Shown here: one piece after another, positions 1 through 16,911 of the stretch | Layout of the letters: each line of letters begins with the position of its first letter | How positions within the stretch are numbered: the first letter of the stretch is position 1 | Source of the DNA: Mesaphorura yosii | Taxonomy: Eukaryota > Arthropoda > Collembola > Poduromorpha > Tullbergiidae | Assembly (NCBI GenBank): GCA_009869945.1 | Contig: WIXG01000009.1 | Coordinates: 310,001 to 374,000, forward strand | Direction of reading: 5' to 3' | Length of the DNA stretch: 64,000 nt | Made by a program: the position numbers and the translations under genes | Notes under the pieces: generated by a model | Seen by the model: only the letters and a program-made list of their open reading frames with translations | What the model was told of the DNA's origin: nothing | Database searches by the model: none

Positions 1-818
1 CCTTTACATCGGAAATTACCTCCTCCTTCCCTGGCTTCTCGGATTCCTCTTTAATTTCGGCATTGGCAACTTTAATTTCTCCATTTCCATCAGTGGCAGT
101 TTTGGTTTCGCCATTTGTACTATTGCCACTGCCACTGCTCAATTCAGATGTACTCTTCGGTTCTTCTTCTGTCAATACATCTGGCTTCTTTCTAGGGAGT
201 TTGGGAGACAAAATTGATTTCGATGAACACGGCCTTTCTTCTGCGGGAGATTCAGGAACTCCGGCCCCTCTTTCGGCGTTGTACTTTGCTACGAGTGCTT
301 CCAGGGGCATAGTTGCTTCCTCGTACAAAGCGCATACATTTTCTTCTTCGAAGTCGACTCCGGATACTTCATCCTGGGGCTTACGTTTAGCTATGGCTTG
401 AATTTCCGCTTGTGCTTCAGCAGTTTTCAATGACTCATCAATGGTAAGGTATGTAGTGTGAAGTGCCTTCTTCATGTCGCGGCCATCGATGTAATCCGGA
501 TTCTTCTTCAAAAATTCAGGCAGGTGCTTTGACAAATAAATGGCTACTTCTGCTCCTCCGTGGCCATCATACACCCCAAACAAGCTAACATTTGCGTCAA
601 ACTTTCCCTCACAATTGTGTGCGTCCTGAAAGGAATCCCACCGAAAGCAAATAAATTAGTGCCTCCAATATGAATAAAATTTTAATGCACTCATTCATTG
701 CACTGACCTCCTGCGAGACACGCCACCCTTGCATGGACGAAGCTCCATACTTAAAACGATTTGCTTCTCCGTCTTCTGAATCTTTCGAAGTTATCGGTTT
801 CGACAAGTAAGCTCCCAT
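1..818 (-). CDS. Ppm1g: PP2C-family Ser/Thr phosphatase, PPM1G-type (partial, 3' end off window)
   Basis: Two exons are visible: 708-818 (ATG at 816-818, 37 codons, phase 0) and 625 down to 1, open to the window edge. The N-terminus begins MGAYLS, which is typical of PPM1G and carries a myristoylation-like glycine. The PP2C signature follows: MQGWRVSQEDAHNC, then LFGVYDGHGGAEVA with the metal-binding Asp/Gly of the DGHGG motif. The SxED element reads SQED across the splice junction, where PPM1G proteins usually have SMED; the acidic metal-contact residues are kept. After about residue 130 the sequence turns into a Glu/Ser/Lys-rich insert, as in PPM1G, which splits its catalytic domain with an acidic region. 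The second catalytic half is outside the window. The family are Mg/Mn-dependent nuclear phosphatases linked to splicing and histone handling (family knowledge). Donor GTCAGT and acceptor TTTCAG bound the 82-nt intron. Confidence 0.9.
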
Positions 819-3204
819 TCTGTTCTAAAAAGAAACAATAGTCTTAATGAGTGAGAATGATATCCGTGGTTTTGTGGGCTTGTCAATGCTGTATCATTTC
901 ACTAGGGTTCGCTTATCAAGTCTAAGATCTTATTAGCTAGCGTCACCAAATCAGTTTCATTCAAGGGTGTTAAACACTTACCTCGTGGTATTCAACGGGT
1001 CGAACACAAATCACAAATCAGGAACCGAATTTAATGTGCCAACAATGCCAAGAGTTCAACGCAGAAGAGATCAGTTAATCAGTAACTCTAACTCAGCTTA
1101 AACTTTAACCGATTGGTAACTCAATTCTCAGAAAGATCTTAGCGTCGCGACCGTAGGTTTCGGACTCCGAATCTTTCCCTTTGTCAGGGTCGTTAAAACT
1201 CACAAAGTTCTAAGCACGAATCATCAAAATAAAAGTCTTTCATCAAATCAAGTCAAATTGCAGTAATTAAGTTAGTCCTGCACGCTGCCTAAACTCGGTT
1301 AATTTCGCACCGCAGTCGTAGCCGAAAGAGTTACGAAAGGAAGAAGCCACTTTCAAATTCAAGTTCTTGTTTCTTTATCGACCGAATGAAAACCAGCGAA
1401 TATTGGCGGCATGAAACAGCAAAGGAAAGGCGAGCACGCGTTTTTGCTTATGCTCGCTCAGAATCTCAGAACGACACGGGTCGAAACGTCAAGTTGTGAA
1501 ACCGCATTATGTCCATGGATTGTTGTTGCTTGGATAGGAATTTCCAGAATTTGTGAACACTGCCCGTCGTAACTGCAATTATTTCAAGCATCCAACAGCC
1601 AGGCGTACCTGACCATCGTTTGCATCGTGTAGGTCAAGTCGGCAATCAATTGATCTGTAAATTGTCAATTCTCAAGTGAAAAACCGGAAATTATGAGACA
1701 CGCCGCCACCGCGACAAGTACGCGTCACACCAAAACGGAGTTTTCCTGGATTCAGGCAGAGGTTCCAGGCATTGGCATTATAATTCATGTATTCAAGATA
1801 TGAGATTGAGAAATTGACCGTCAATTGCAAAGTTCAAAGCCCTCATTTCATTGGCAAGCAATCTGATTTTTCGAGCCTCGCTGTACAAAAGTTTCAAGAT
1901 GCAGGTCACCACACAGATCTGACGCATGAAACCAAAAACGGTCCATTTCATTTCCAAGAAGCTTCACTCGACCTACGCAGATTGTTCCCGTTTATATTTT
2001 GAGTCTTCTGACCGTGTGACTCATATTTTGTTTTTGTTTCAAGTCCAAAAGTAAACCAGGAATAATGACGTCCGAGGCTCTGCGCCTGGAAGCATGTTTA
2101 GTGCTTGAACAGTTTGATGACTCGTCGGGAGTTTCTTTCATACAGCTTTGCGTGCTGCAAGCGGAATATCCGCAAGAGGCAGGAGCCGCAGCAGCAGCAG
2201 CAGCAGGAGTCAACAACAAGTAATGACGACATGACGAAAGACATGAGACTACTTATTATGTCATCAGTTGGTAAAATGTAAACGTGTGCGATGGTTTCAC
2301 TTGAGTTTTAGAGCTACTGGTGGACTAAACTCATCATAATTCATGACTACGACTATGACGTGTAACAAGTCAGTGTCAGTACAGTTGTAGTCCAAGTCAA
2401 GTCAATTTGTGTCAGCATTTAGTGCTTAGAAACTACATTACGCCTAGAATTACAAGATTTAGCATGAAATCGTATCTTATGTGTGCTGGCTTACCAGATT
2501 CCTGAAAATTAAAGCTGCATGTGGAAGTTGTAGGTTTAAGACTAGCTAAATTAGCTACAGCAACCTCTGCCAAGTGAATTTCAAGTTATTTTCCTTGCCA
2601 CTGCTTGCCAGAATTGAATTCGCAATTGTAATTAATTAAAGTGTTGTGAAATAATGCAATGATGAAGGCAACACAGCTACTCTGCATCATCAGCATAATC
2701 ATTGGCTGAAGGACTCCTGATGCTGCAAGTGATTGTGCTCGTATCACAATATCGAAACCCAAACTAGGGTTGGGTGCAACTCTAGCTTTACCATTAAATA
2801 CGACGACCACACAAGTAGTAAAGTTGTGTCGTGTAGCATAGAAAATCTAAACTCTCCAAGCGCTAGCGCTGGAGTTGTGAATTCCTGAGTTCCTGTGCAA
2901 TTATTTCATAGTTTGTGTGTGTGCTCGCTAAATGAAAAGACTTCCGCGTGTGGTTGGTGGCTGGAATGGAAGGTTGAAATTGGAATTTAGTGATTTATCC
3001 CAAAATTATTTATGCTAACAAAAGTGGCCATTGTTGAAGATTCCATACGCCCTAAAGAAATTGCTGAATTTTACACGTACACGTAATCACGCACTCAGCG
3101 ACTCAACAACAGTGCCCGCTGTCATCTCTGAAGATCCTTAATTCTATTAGTCGACTTTAATACAAGGAACTTCAACAGCTCAAATTCAAGAAATAGTCAT
3201 CAGA
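819..3204. other. intergenic region between divergent Ppm1g and Nedd4 genes
   Basis: About 2.4 kb separates the two head-to-head start codons, so it presumably holds both promoters and 5' UTRs. I see no convincing coding sequence. A short GCA/CAG tract lies at 2188-2206 and produces a spurious poly-Ala reading frame on the minus strand. The last roughly 60 bases before 3205 read as 5' UTR of Nedd4. Confidence 0.5.
2188..2206. repeat. (GCA)n microsatellite
   Basis: About six GCA units in tandem lie in the Ppm1g/Nedd4 intergenic region, with no gene assigned to it. Confidence 0.8.
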
Positions 3205-7157
<3,953 letters not shown>

Positions 7158-8624
7158 CGGAACACAAAATTGAAGTATTTGTGGCTGGAACTATAAATCG
7201 CCGCTCAAATCAAATAATCTGAGCCGGTCGTGGCCCGTTGTCAACTCACTTTCTGTAATAATTTCCTTTGCCATATAAAATTAAAAGTTCAATTCACTAC
7301 GCCGTGCCACGAAAAATGCACTATTGTGTGGATGATTTAATTTTAATCGGATGTACGCCCCTGTCATATACCTTCGATGACAGGAATATCTGAATGTTCC
7401 TAGGCGTAAGAATAATTTTAGCCATCGTCGACTTCACCAGTTTCTGATTCTGGATGAATACTTGATTTAATTGACCAAATCCCTTAAGAATGTATAAGCG
7501 TATGGCCTTCATGTAATGTTAAGCGTCTGCGTGGCCGTGGGCTGCTACGCCCGAATTTGCCCCTGCCTCAAGACGACACCACTTCAGAATTTCTATGAAT
7601 GACTGCTTTGCTTAATCCACTGATTGTCTACGGTTAAGAAGAGTCCGAGCGCTAACGTAACCTTCAATTGTTTCAGTACAAAACAAGGCAGGCAATGGCT
7701 ACAACAAATAATTACGATTACAACTTCGTTAGATTGTAGGTCTACAATACTACGCGAACGTGATTCACGCAAGAATAAATACAATGCGCTTGGCTTAGCC
7801 CCTATTTTATGACGAGTGACGCATTGATATCATAGTTCTTAATTAATGGTGTCACTTGAGAAGCTGATTATAACAATCTCTGTTTTAAGTGTGTATTGTG
7901 TATTGATTGTGATAGATCAGGTAATTAGCATAAGAGACGATTCGATTCGGAAAATTGAATAAAGCTAACCACCAAGATCGCAACTTTAACTTGAAACCAT
8001 TCATAGTTGGCACCATTGCCGGAACTGGATAATTCCAAGACACAGCTGTTTGCTTGGTCAGTACACTCACAGGATGCTCCGGATTCCACCACTTCGTCCA
8101 ATTATCAGACGGGCCGATGGGACAGGATAGCACTCCAGGAATAGCGTGTTCTCGTGTCCGTCAATAGCTGAGCTTGGAAAACGCAGGAAACGGAAACGAG
8201 CAGCGGAATACGAAGCGAATTATCGACTTTCTCCAACCCAAACCAAATCTGGTCCCGGGTTGCTGTTTTCCAGCTTCCGATTTCCCATCGTGGCATCTTT
8301 CCATCCATTTTTGCAAGCTCGTGCAGTCAAAGAGCCCGTGCTCATAGCTCTGATTCTGCTGCACCACTTTCTGCAGATAATCTTCGTGCTTTCTCTTTTG
8401 GCACGTTTGGTCCACGCAGACAGCAGACAGCTTGAGCGTGCCATGCCATGCACTGGATGCTGGATTCGGATTCTGGGATAAAAGAGCTGCCAGGAGACGA
8501 GGAGCCTCTCAGTGTAAGTTTACACGAAGGAGTGAAAGCACCGCGGTCAAGTCAACTTCATTTTATCCAGTTTTCAGCTCGTTTCGTCTTCTTATAATGC
8601 TGTTTAACAAGTTTGCGTGCTAAA
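7158..8624. other. Nedd4 3' UTR / neprilysin-like 5' region
   Basis: About 1.5 kb between two genes on the same strand. It contains overlapping open frames on both strands near 8100-8480 but no family signature. It is probably 3' UTR followed by promoter and 5' leader of the peptidase gene. Confidence 0.4.
7280..7285 (+). terminator. putative Nedd4 polyadenylation signal (ATTAAA)
   Basis: ATTAAA lies 123 nt after the Nedd4 stop codon, in AT-rich sequence. It is assigned by position and hexamer only. Confidence 0.35.
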
Positions 8625-11600
8625 ATGGCGACTCCAGTCTTGGAGACTCAAGACTCACTGTCCACGCTGATCTCTTCTGGGACTGGCTCCGGCGGTGGCG
8701 AAACTTCTGGCTCACCTTCACACGTTTCGTCGACTGGACTCCGTTTGCCTTCCAACGCAACACGGATTTATCCGTACTGCACGCATTTCTCTCAGCACAA
8801 GAATTATCAGCAGCACAATTACAGAAACTACCTCAAGTCTAAACATTGCTCATCATTTTGCTCGGCTAAGTCACTGGGATGTTTAACGCTAGGATTTGGC
8901 GCAACGCTGATTGCGTTTCTCATCGCCTGGCAGTACGGCATAGTGCATTTTAATTGCGGGCTCAATTACGAATGGACTGCGAAGTACCAGGTGCCGAGGA
9001 CGGATGGCAACTTGACGACGGTGCAAGCGAGGACGACCTGCACGAGTCCCGTGTGTCTGCAGGCAGCGAGCAGGCTCATCAGTCGGTACGACGGGACAGC
9101 AGGTAAAGTCTGAGTCGCTTGTCTCTTAACATGTGCAGAGCCCGAATCAAGCTGCAGACACTTCTTGGCCAGCTGAACACAAAATTTTACATTTTCAGAT
9201 CCCTGTGACGATTTCTATCAGTTTTCGTGTGGTAACTTCATTGCTCAGAATGAGATTCCTGACGACTCCTTTCAGCGCTCAACTTTGCAGGAAATGCAGG
9301 AGAGCCTTCTTGTCCAGATAAAAAGTAACCGGAAAGAATCTACACCGAAATGCTGGTTCCTGATCAATGTTTGTTAAACCATGCCCACCACCAATTGCTG
9401 TTTACAGAATTGATTGACGCGCCCGGAAATCTGAATGACAATGTCGCCGTGAAGAAGGCACGCAAGCTGTATAATTCGTGCATGCACAACAGCTTCAGAA
9501 CATCGCACTACAGCGATTACAAGTACCTCCCTATCTTCAGCGTCCTCAACCGCAAGGGAATTGGAAACTGGCCAATTCTGCAAGGGGCGAGCTGGAACAG
9601 TTCCGAGTTCAACTTGGAGTATTTGCTTTCGCAATTGTTTATACACCAAGTGCAAAACATATTCAAGCTGTACGTGAGCCCGGACGAGACGGATCCCACA
9701 AAGTATCTTCTCGAGGTACGTAAATTCTTAATTCTTATCGTGCCGTGAAATTAAAAATTACAGCAGGCGGCCTTGTCTTGTCTTTTTGCAGTTTTACAAG
9801 GGAGAGCCGTCAGTCGCCAGCGCATTTTACCTGAACACGACGCATCCGGACTACGTCAAGTACATTCGCTCTTACAAACGACTGCTCCTGGAATCAGTTC
9901 TCATTCTAACTCACGGAAAGCAAGGCAATCCAACAGTCACTTCGGATGTCGAAGGGATTCTGGACTTTGAAACCAAATTCGCACAAGTATGATGTGATTT
10001 TAATTGACAGTTCGATCTTCGATGTAGACGTATTTGAATTTGACAAGGACACAATTGTATTGCATTTTCAGTTGGTTCAAAACTCACGCTGTCACCTCGA
10101 CGGCTACGATTTTGACAACGGTGAGGAGGATTACGGACACATCACTGTGGCCGATATTTACTCAAAGATTCCGCAGGTTAATTTCTCAATATCAGTTACG
10201 ATTCAATAATTTGCATGCATTGCAATATGCACTTTATGCCTGCTGTCTGCCTAGATTGACTGGATGACTTTGATTCAAAACTTGTTTGACAACTTGAATC
10301 TTGAGAGGAAAGTGACATCGGATATGATTGTCTACTTTCACTGCTCCGATTTCTTTCATGGACTCGTGTCACTTATGGAACAGACGGACACGAGAACCAT
10401 TTCCAACTACCTCATTTGGAGATTTGTTTTTCGCTACATGCCATTTCTTGGAAACAAGTTCATGGATGGCTGGATGGAATTCATGAAGGACGTGCCGGAC
10501 ACGAACGAAGAACGGCTGCATTTGTCCAGGTTGTCAGACTTTTCCTTTCCAATCATACGCTGCTTCTGTAACCTTTTAGTTAATATTCCTGCCGCTGCAT
10601 TTCTCTATTTTCAGATGGAAGCAATGCGTGGCAGTTGTAAATGATGGTAAAAGCCAAATATTAATTACAGGTTATTCCTCTAAGCTGAGGCATAATTTAA
10701 TTAACTTTACCCCAATTCAGGATTCGGACTTGCCGTGGCTTCGCTGTACGTGCAAGAAAATTACGGGAACACCACGGAGGCCAAAGTCAGGGAAATGATT
10801 CATTATTTGAAGAAAGCGTTCCGGGAAATCATTCAGTTGCAGAAGTGGGTTCCAGAGTCATTTAAGGACGAGTTAATTCAAAAAGTAAGTACGCCTGCTC
10901 GTAACACTTCGAGACAGAGCAGAGATGTGATCAGAGATTGGAGCAAGTATGATCATTTAAATTGACAGTTAACGCACATGGGAGAGAAAATCGGACTCCC
11001 ATCATTTGCGCTGGACGACAGGGCTCTGGAACTTGAGTACGAAGGAGTAAGTGCCCAGTTGCCACGATTCCGCACGAAATTAGTTTTCCATGCGAGAAAT
11101 GTGACGAATGACAAAGGAATTTACTAATTTACAGTTGGAATTTGGAGACGACTACTTTCTGATGAACATTCTCAAGCTTCGTCGGTTCGAAGTTCGCAAA
11201 GAAATACGGCGGATTAATCAGCCGGTTGATAAAGACAGGTGCCTTGCATAAATGCAAAGATGTTAGCTGACGCGTCACGTCGCAGTAGTTTCACAAATCG
11301 CAAGTCATGTTAACCTTCCTTTATTGCAGAGATTGGATAATATTACCACTGGTCGCAAATGCTTTTCACAACCCAACTGCTAATGAAATAGGTGAGTACA
11401 ACCACGTCACTGGGGAAGACTAACTAATAACGGAGGCAGAAATTACATGAGTTCATTTTTCAGTGATTCCGTTGGGCATTCTCCGCTACCCGATGTTTGA
11501 CGTCCAATTCCCAATGTACTTGAACTTTGCGAATCTTGGAATCGTCATCGCCCACGAAATGGCACATGGTTTTGACCACATTGGGCGATTTTACGACAAG

Positions 11601-12152
11601 GACGGCAACTTCACGTCGTGGTGGACAGACGAGGTCACGGCCGCATTCAAGACACAAGCAGTTTGTTTCACAGAGCAGTACGCAAAGTTTGTGATGCCCG
11701 TGATAAAGAAGAGTGTGGACGGGAATCACACACTAGCAGACAACATTTGCGACAACGCGTCTCTGAGAATCAGCTACTTGGCGTATCAAATGTGGGCCGA
11801 AGAAAAGAACCAGACAGAGCCGGAGCTGGTTGGGCTAGATTATTCCATTCCTCAGTTGTTCTACATGAGTTATGGCCAAGTAAGAATTTTGCAGAGAGGC
11901 ACTCTGAACTTCAGAGTCTTAAGTGCAGCAATTCCTGTGAACGCGTTGTGCAAATACTCTTTCTCTTCGTTTTAGATTTGGTGTGAGGTCCTGAATAAGG
12001 AAGGCTATGAGAATTATGTCCGCGACCCTCACTCGCCTGGAATGTTTCGCACAATTGGCGTGGCTCAGAATAATAAGCACTTTGGAGAAATTTTCCATTG
12101 TTCTTCTCGCTCCTCAATGAACCCAAGTCCAAAGTGCGAGCTGTGGTCTTGA
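8625..12152 (+). CDS. M13 neprilysin-like type II membrane metallopeptidase, 839 aa
   Basis: Exons: 8625-9102, 9199-9324, 9408-9715, 9792-9986, 10072-10176, 10255-10529, 10615-10646, 10721-10884, 10969-11046, 11135-11238, 11330-11391, 11464-11879, 11976-12152; 840 codons with stop. The start ATG has a good context (AAAATGG). A roughly 84-residue cytoplasmic tail precedes one TM helix (about 85-107). The M13 landmarks are present in order: DPCDDFYQFSCGNF, NQPVDKDR, NAFH (substrate-backbone motif, usually NAYY/NAFY), HEMAH at 673-677 (nt 11553-11567, HExxH zinc site with catalytic Glu674), DPHSPGMFR and a C-terminal CELWS. The usual ExxxD motif with the third zinc ligand Glu reads DNICD here, so that Glu is Asp735 (nt 11739-11741). 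Neprilysins cleave extracellular peptides. Activity of this copy is uncertain because of the ligand change. The 32-nt exon 10615-10646 is needed to keep frame. Confidence 0.93.
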
Positions 12153-12897
12153 ATTTCCTCAGAAATGATGCGACAACTTCCAGCTTCCACCTCATATTAG
12201 ACGAAGAATCCTCAGCGCTCGTTCCGTGCGAAAAACCTGCTACCTGTTTGGAATACGTAATTCGTCGTAAAGATGAAGAATAACTGGAGCCTCAAATACT
12301 CCAGTATGCTTTCATCAGAATAGCCGAACACGAGAGAGAAAACAGAAAACATTGCAAAGTACACTAGTTTTGAAGAGCTTTACGGCTTGCAGTTCGGAAA
12401 TCCCTTGCTAGACATAGAAAACTGCAATCAAGTTCAGGCCTGGAAACTGATTATGAATTCTATGAATCAATGCTTAGACTTTCCTTGCATTCACATTGTT
12501 AATGCGCACTTGCTGCTTGTAAATTATTGCTAACTCGTCACCGCTGAACTGTGACAGGTATAGAATGTGGTTTATTTTTGACTGCCGAAAGCAAATGAGC
12601 ATCGGTGGCTATTTGACGTTGAGAATTGCGAATTTTGTGAATGAAAATCCCAGCAGGCAGGACCTAAAGTGGATTTTGTTGAGATGAATTTGCGCTGGTT
12701 CGTCCGTTATGTAATGCTATGAATTATGAGCTCCTCCATAGAAGAATTGCGTTTGAGTGCAGTTCAGAGAGTTATGCTATATCATTGTTAAAGAAACTTA
12801 TCATACGTCTACAAATCGAAAGCTTTATTATACTCTAGCTATTAGGCAACAAAACGCACAGCGGGAATGTGATAAGATGTGATTTAACGTTTACTAT

Positions 12898-12903
12898 AAT
12901 AAA
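12898..12903 (+). terminator. putative polyadenylation signal of the neprilysin-like gene
   Basis: AATAAA lies about 0.75 kb after the stop codon and just before the converging Rop signal. Assignment is by position only. Confidence 0.3.
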
Positions 12904-13073
12904 GAAATCACGTACGTAGGATTAAAATGGTGAGTGCTATTTTATAGACAAATATTTCTTGTCCTTTGATCTTGCTCTTGATTATAATCATTAAAGCGTA
13001 GTAGCGCGGTGGCGGTTCTTCTGAGCAAAGTCACTAATATAAAAGTGGTAACATAATTTGCACCTGAGAAATC

Positions 13074-13079
13074 TTTATT
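13074..13079 (-). terminator. putative polyadenylation signal of Rop
   Basis: AATAAA on the minus strand lies about 1.06 kb downstream of the Rop stop codon. It is a plausible 3' end, but no transcript evidence is available. Confidence 0.3.
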
Positions 13080-14136
13080 TGAAGCTCAACTACGTACTAA
13101 AGGATTCATAATACGACGAAACACGAGACATGGCATGACAAATGACAATTAAGACGATGTACAGTGAAGGCGTATTTCAAATTTGAAAGAGTCGACGCCC
13201 GTCCACAGACGTGTCCTAAAATGCTTGCTTGGAGAGTGGTTTCTTAAGTGTAAGATCTTCACAGATGGTAATATTGCGTTAGTTGATGAAATTTTCACTT
13301 TAATGAACTATTCTAAAGCTTTACAAACTACTTGACTTGGAATTCAACAAGTGCTCGCTTGAATCTAAGTGTCGAAGGGATTTGCCTCTTTCTAGCAAGT
13401 GACTTCTCTCTTCATTCACTCACATTATTTTGGGTACACTAATTAAGCAAGGAGTACTTTGTCCTTCGTGCAATCGCAACCGCAACTAATTGTTGCTCGC
13501 TTTCTCTTTCTCACATCTAAGAAATAATTCGTGAAGTACGCATCATTCTCGACGCTCTACTCTTTCAATCTTGCAAACATTAAGTTAACCTTAATTTTAA
13601 GGCTTTGGATTGCTGATTTAATAAATACTGAATTAAAACTATGCTGGAAGGTGCACAGTGCACGTACAGTTATTGAACCACATTAGACAGTTGATTTTTA
13701 GAGAAATCACTTAATTTTTGTACAACACAAGCACCAGGAATTTTCACATTTGCAATTTAACTAATTTGCCGTTGCGTGCAATGTCAGAGATCACTAAAAG
13801 CAATGATTAAGTGCTACGAGTTATTACTCAAGTGACGTTCAGTTAAAATTCGCGAATCCACCTAATTTGCACATAAATGCAATTTTGGGTTACATAAATA
13901 ATAGGAGAGCGAGACGTTTCGAAAACGATGATTAAAATAAATTAGGAATGTAACGACAATCGATTCAGGGTAATTCATTCTAACGGCTTGATAGTTGACT
14001 GAGAATCATAAACATGTCAACATAATTCAGGGGTGAAGACTTACTGGCATGCTAGTAATACATTTAATACATTTAATGCTTCGAGAACCAAGAAAGAAGG
14101 AAGGGCGAAATAAATTTTGTCGTTCGGGCAAGTCAC

Positions 14137-16911
14137 TTAACTGCTGCTAAGATCCTTCAAGTCACACAGAAATCCATCAGGGACCAGGATGTGAGTTGAA
14201 CCTAGTAAAATAAAGTGAAATACTCTAATTTAAACTGAATAGGGCAAATTACCACACGCTTTCGAAGTATTCGAAGCTCTTACCAATTATAACTTCCCAG
14301 TTCTTCGACGCATTGGTGACTTCATAGGCCGTTCTCATTTCAGAGAATGTCACACCGCCAACAATGAAAATGATCAATCTTGGAAGATTCTTGATGTTTT
14401 GTTGACCCTTCTCTCGATGCCACTGGCCATACCTCGCACTGAATCATACAAGCATTAATATTATGATAATGATAAGAATAGAATGGTTTGCGAAGTAATA
14501 CAACAAAAGTCAGGAACCTTGTTGCAGGACCACGGTAGCCAGATGTAGCGGCACGGCCAGCCCAGAACGGGAAATGTTTCTGGTCCAGTTTATCTTCAAT
14601 CGCGTCTTCTGCAATGTCTTTGACAATTGGAGTCCATCTTGACATCTGATAAGTCTGCTCTGTTATTCGTTCTTTCCTGGGAATCTGGTACACTTTCTTC
14701 TTGTTGCCCTGCTCCAAGAAATACAAGTTCATGTTAGCAGCCTTCATTAGTATGGTGTGTCTAAGAATTAGGCTCACCCCATCCAAGCTGACGTTCACTC
14801 CCAAATTGCCCATATTTGTTATTATGCATCGAAGATCGGACTCAATATTTGCATGTTGAATCAGTTTGTTCAAGTTCTCTTCGGAAATTCCGTTCTTTGA
14901 AAGGATGTACAGCAGAATAATGCGCAATTTCTCGTAACTTGAAATTCCAGCTGAATTATTATCCAGTAGAATGGGAACAATATTCCTCATATGGTCTTTT
15001 ATTTTCTCTCCCTCCGCGTTCGTCCCCATCGCCAGGTCCTACAAGGATAGTTTGTTTGCTCAGCACTTGTCTAAAGCCGATTACCCATTAAATCACTTGT
15101 TGCAACCGCTTACTTGCTCGACTCGACACAGCATATCTACCCGATTTTGATACGCCTTCATACAATCCTCGGCTAGATGCAGATGGGTGGCATATTTACT
15201 CAGCTCTTTTTGATATTGCGGCATTTTCTTAATCATCTGTCCCAAGTCCTTCATTGACGCCTTGTCACTCGGCATTCTCTTCGAGTCGATGAACTTTTTC
15301 AAATTCTTAGTGACGTTCCTGCGATTTCAAAGTTCAGTTGATTCAGTCAGGCAGATGCTCCTCAAGAATACAAGGGCAGCATTCCACACTTACTGGGAAA
15401 CCACTGCAATGTGTTGATGTCTTAAGTCGACCCATAGCTCATCGTTATCATCAAGCAGGACTTGCTTCTCCTGGCCTTCCGACCCTCCTTCGTACTTGTA
15501 CACGTCGTTCTCGATACTAAGCAAGTCGTACGCCATGGCTTGAAATGTAAGTTCATGAAGAAGAGGAGAGACACAGTCGAAACCTCGATCTAAAATGATT
15601 AACTGTGATCTTGCTTTCTCGGGGCCTTCACCCATCGTCGGTTCGTCCGCCTTATACGCATCCAGTTTTTGTTGAACCATTTGCGCCAACTCCACGTTTC
15701 TCTCAAAGTCTCCCCTAAGATTCAATCATGCGAGTTAATTCTAATGCAAGCTTCAATCACTTCGTGAAAGTAAACTAAGGCGAGGACTGCCTACCTGTAT
15801 CTCACTGACGGATACTCTCCCAGCGTTGCACAAAGGGTGGCAATTTGCTCTGCCATTCTTTCCATATTTGCTGCTCTCCCACTTGATAGAGCAGGGTTGT
15901 AGTAAAGTTGGAATGACTCTGGACAGTCGAGTGAGAATACCTGCCAGGAATTATACGATTTTATAATTAACACAACTAGTACACAAGATTAAAATTGTTG
16001 TGAATAATTTACCTGTCCCTCATAAGGTAAGAATGCAATGTTAATTTCCTTCAATGTCTTGATTCGCTTGCCACACGGAGATTTGCATAACTCGTTGAAC
16101 AGTTCCTCTGGGCATACTGAAAATTGCAATAAACATTTCGCTTTAGTAATCGAAGTTACATGTATCAACCTGGATTTCAGCTTGAAAAACTCACCTTCAG
16201 TGAAGAAGACATGAACTGCACGGTACATCGTGCGATTCACGTTGTCAAAGTCTGTCATGAGAGCGTTGACTGATTTCTGAGACGGTGTTATCAGATAAAT
16301 AGCGTCCATGGATGGCAGTGGTTCTCTTCTTTTATGAATATCTTCGACAATCGTGATTCCTTCCGCAGCAATATCGTGCATCTTGCAGCAAGCAGACACC
16401 TACGAAATGAATAAATATGCTCGTAAAGTATATGTTTTAAATATGGTTTAAATATAAAGTCATGCTCGTATTGATTACAAATTACTCAAAGGGACCAGTG
16501 CTCTATTAATGAGCAATGTCAACACACGAAGGAAATTGAATTGTCAAGTTTGAATTTCATATTATCCAACTCACCATCCTCATCGCGAGCTGATCGACAA
16601 TCAGGACTCTCCATTCTACTCCAGTGGGTTTCTTCTTGTTGGCAGGTCCAAGGGTCGAACCCCGGATGACCTCATTCATAATTTCTGCGAAAATAAAACA
16701 ATTTGGCAGGTTATTGAGTGAATAATTTTAGTGTGACCTTTAGGAATTTTAAACCATGCAAAAGCATAGAGAGTCTCATTGGAGACTAAACGAGTCCCCA
16801 ACCCCCTTGTCACTGGTTAATTGGCCCAAACTGAATAAAATGTGCCTTGTCCTATTTAAAAAATTAAATTAAATTGTACTTACTTAACCCGACCACTGCT
16901 TTGAGCGCCAT
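14137..16911 (-). CDS. Rop: Rop / Unc-18 / STXBP1 Sec1-Munc18 protein, 596 aa
   Basis: Exons in transcript order: 16911-16884, 16684-16575, 16399-16195, 16116-16013, 15940-15795, 15714-15394, 15318-15114, 15038-14778, 14708-14518, 14438-14284, 14201-14137; 597 codons with stop, the normal length for Munc18-1 orthologues. It starts MALKAVVG and shows strong SM-protein blocks: [107 protein letters not shown] and [15 protein letters not shown]. Sec1/Munc18 proteins clasp syntaxin and template SNARE assembly at the plasma membrane, especially for synaptic release. The first coding exon is only 28 nt. Introns 16117-16194 (78 nt) and 14709-14777 (69 nt) are multiples of three without in-frame stops, so retained copies would still encode protein. 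Confidence 0.97.

Larger units (their letters stand above)
12153..14136. other. tail-to-tail 3' UTR region of neprilysin-like and Rop genes
   Basis: About 2 kb between convergent stop codons, AT-rich and without coding signatures. A plus-strand AATAAA occurs at 12898-12903 and a minus-strand AATAAA (TTTATT on plus) at 13074-13079, so the two transcripts could end within about 200 nt of each other. Confidence 0.4.

Noticed and set aside
1992..2219. Minus-strand ORF with an Ala-rich N-terminus
   Set aside because: The poly-Ala comes from the GCA microsatellite at 2188-2206; the remaining composition is not protein-like and there are no splice partners.
10530..10614. Open frame running on after the exon ending at 10529 of the neprilysin-like gene
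   Set aside because: The conserved continuation RWKQCVAVVNDGFGLAVASLY is obtained only by splicing 10529 to 10615; the read-through frame is intron.
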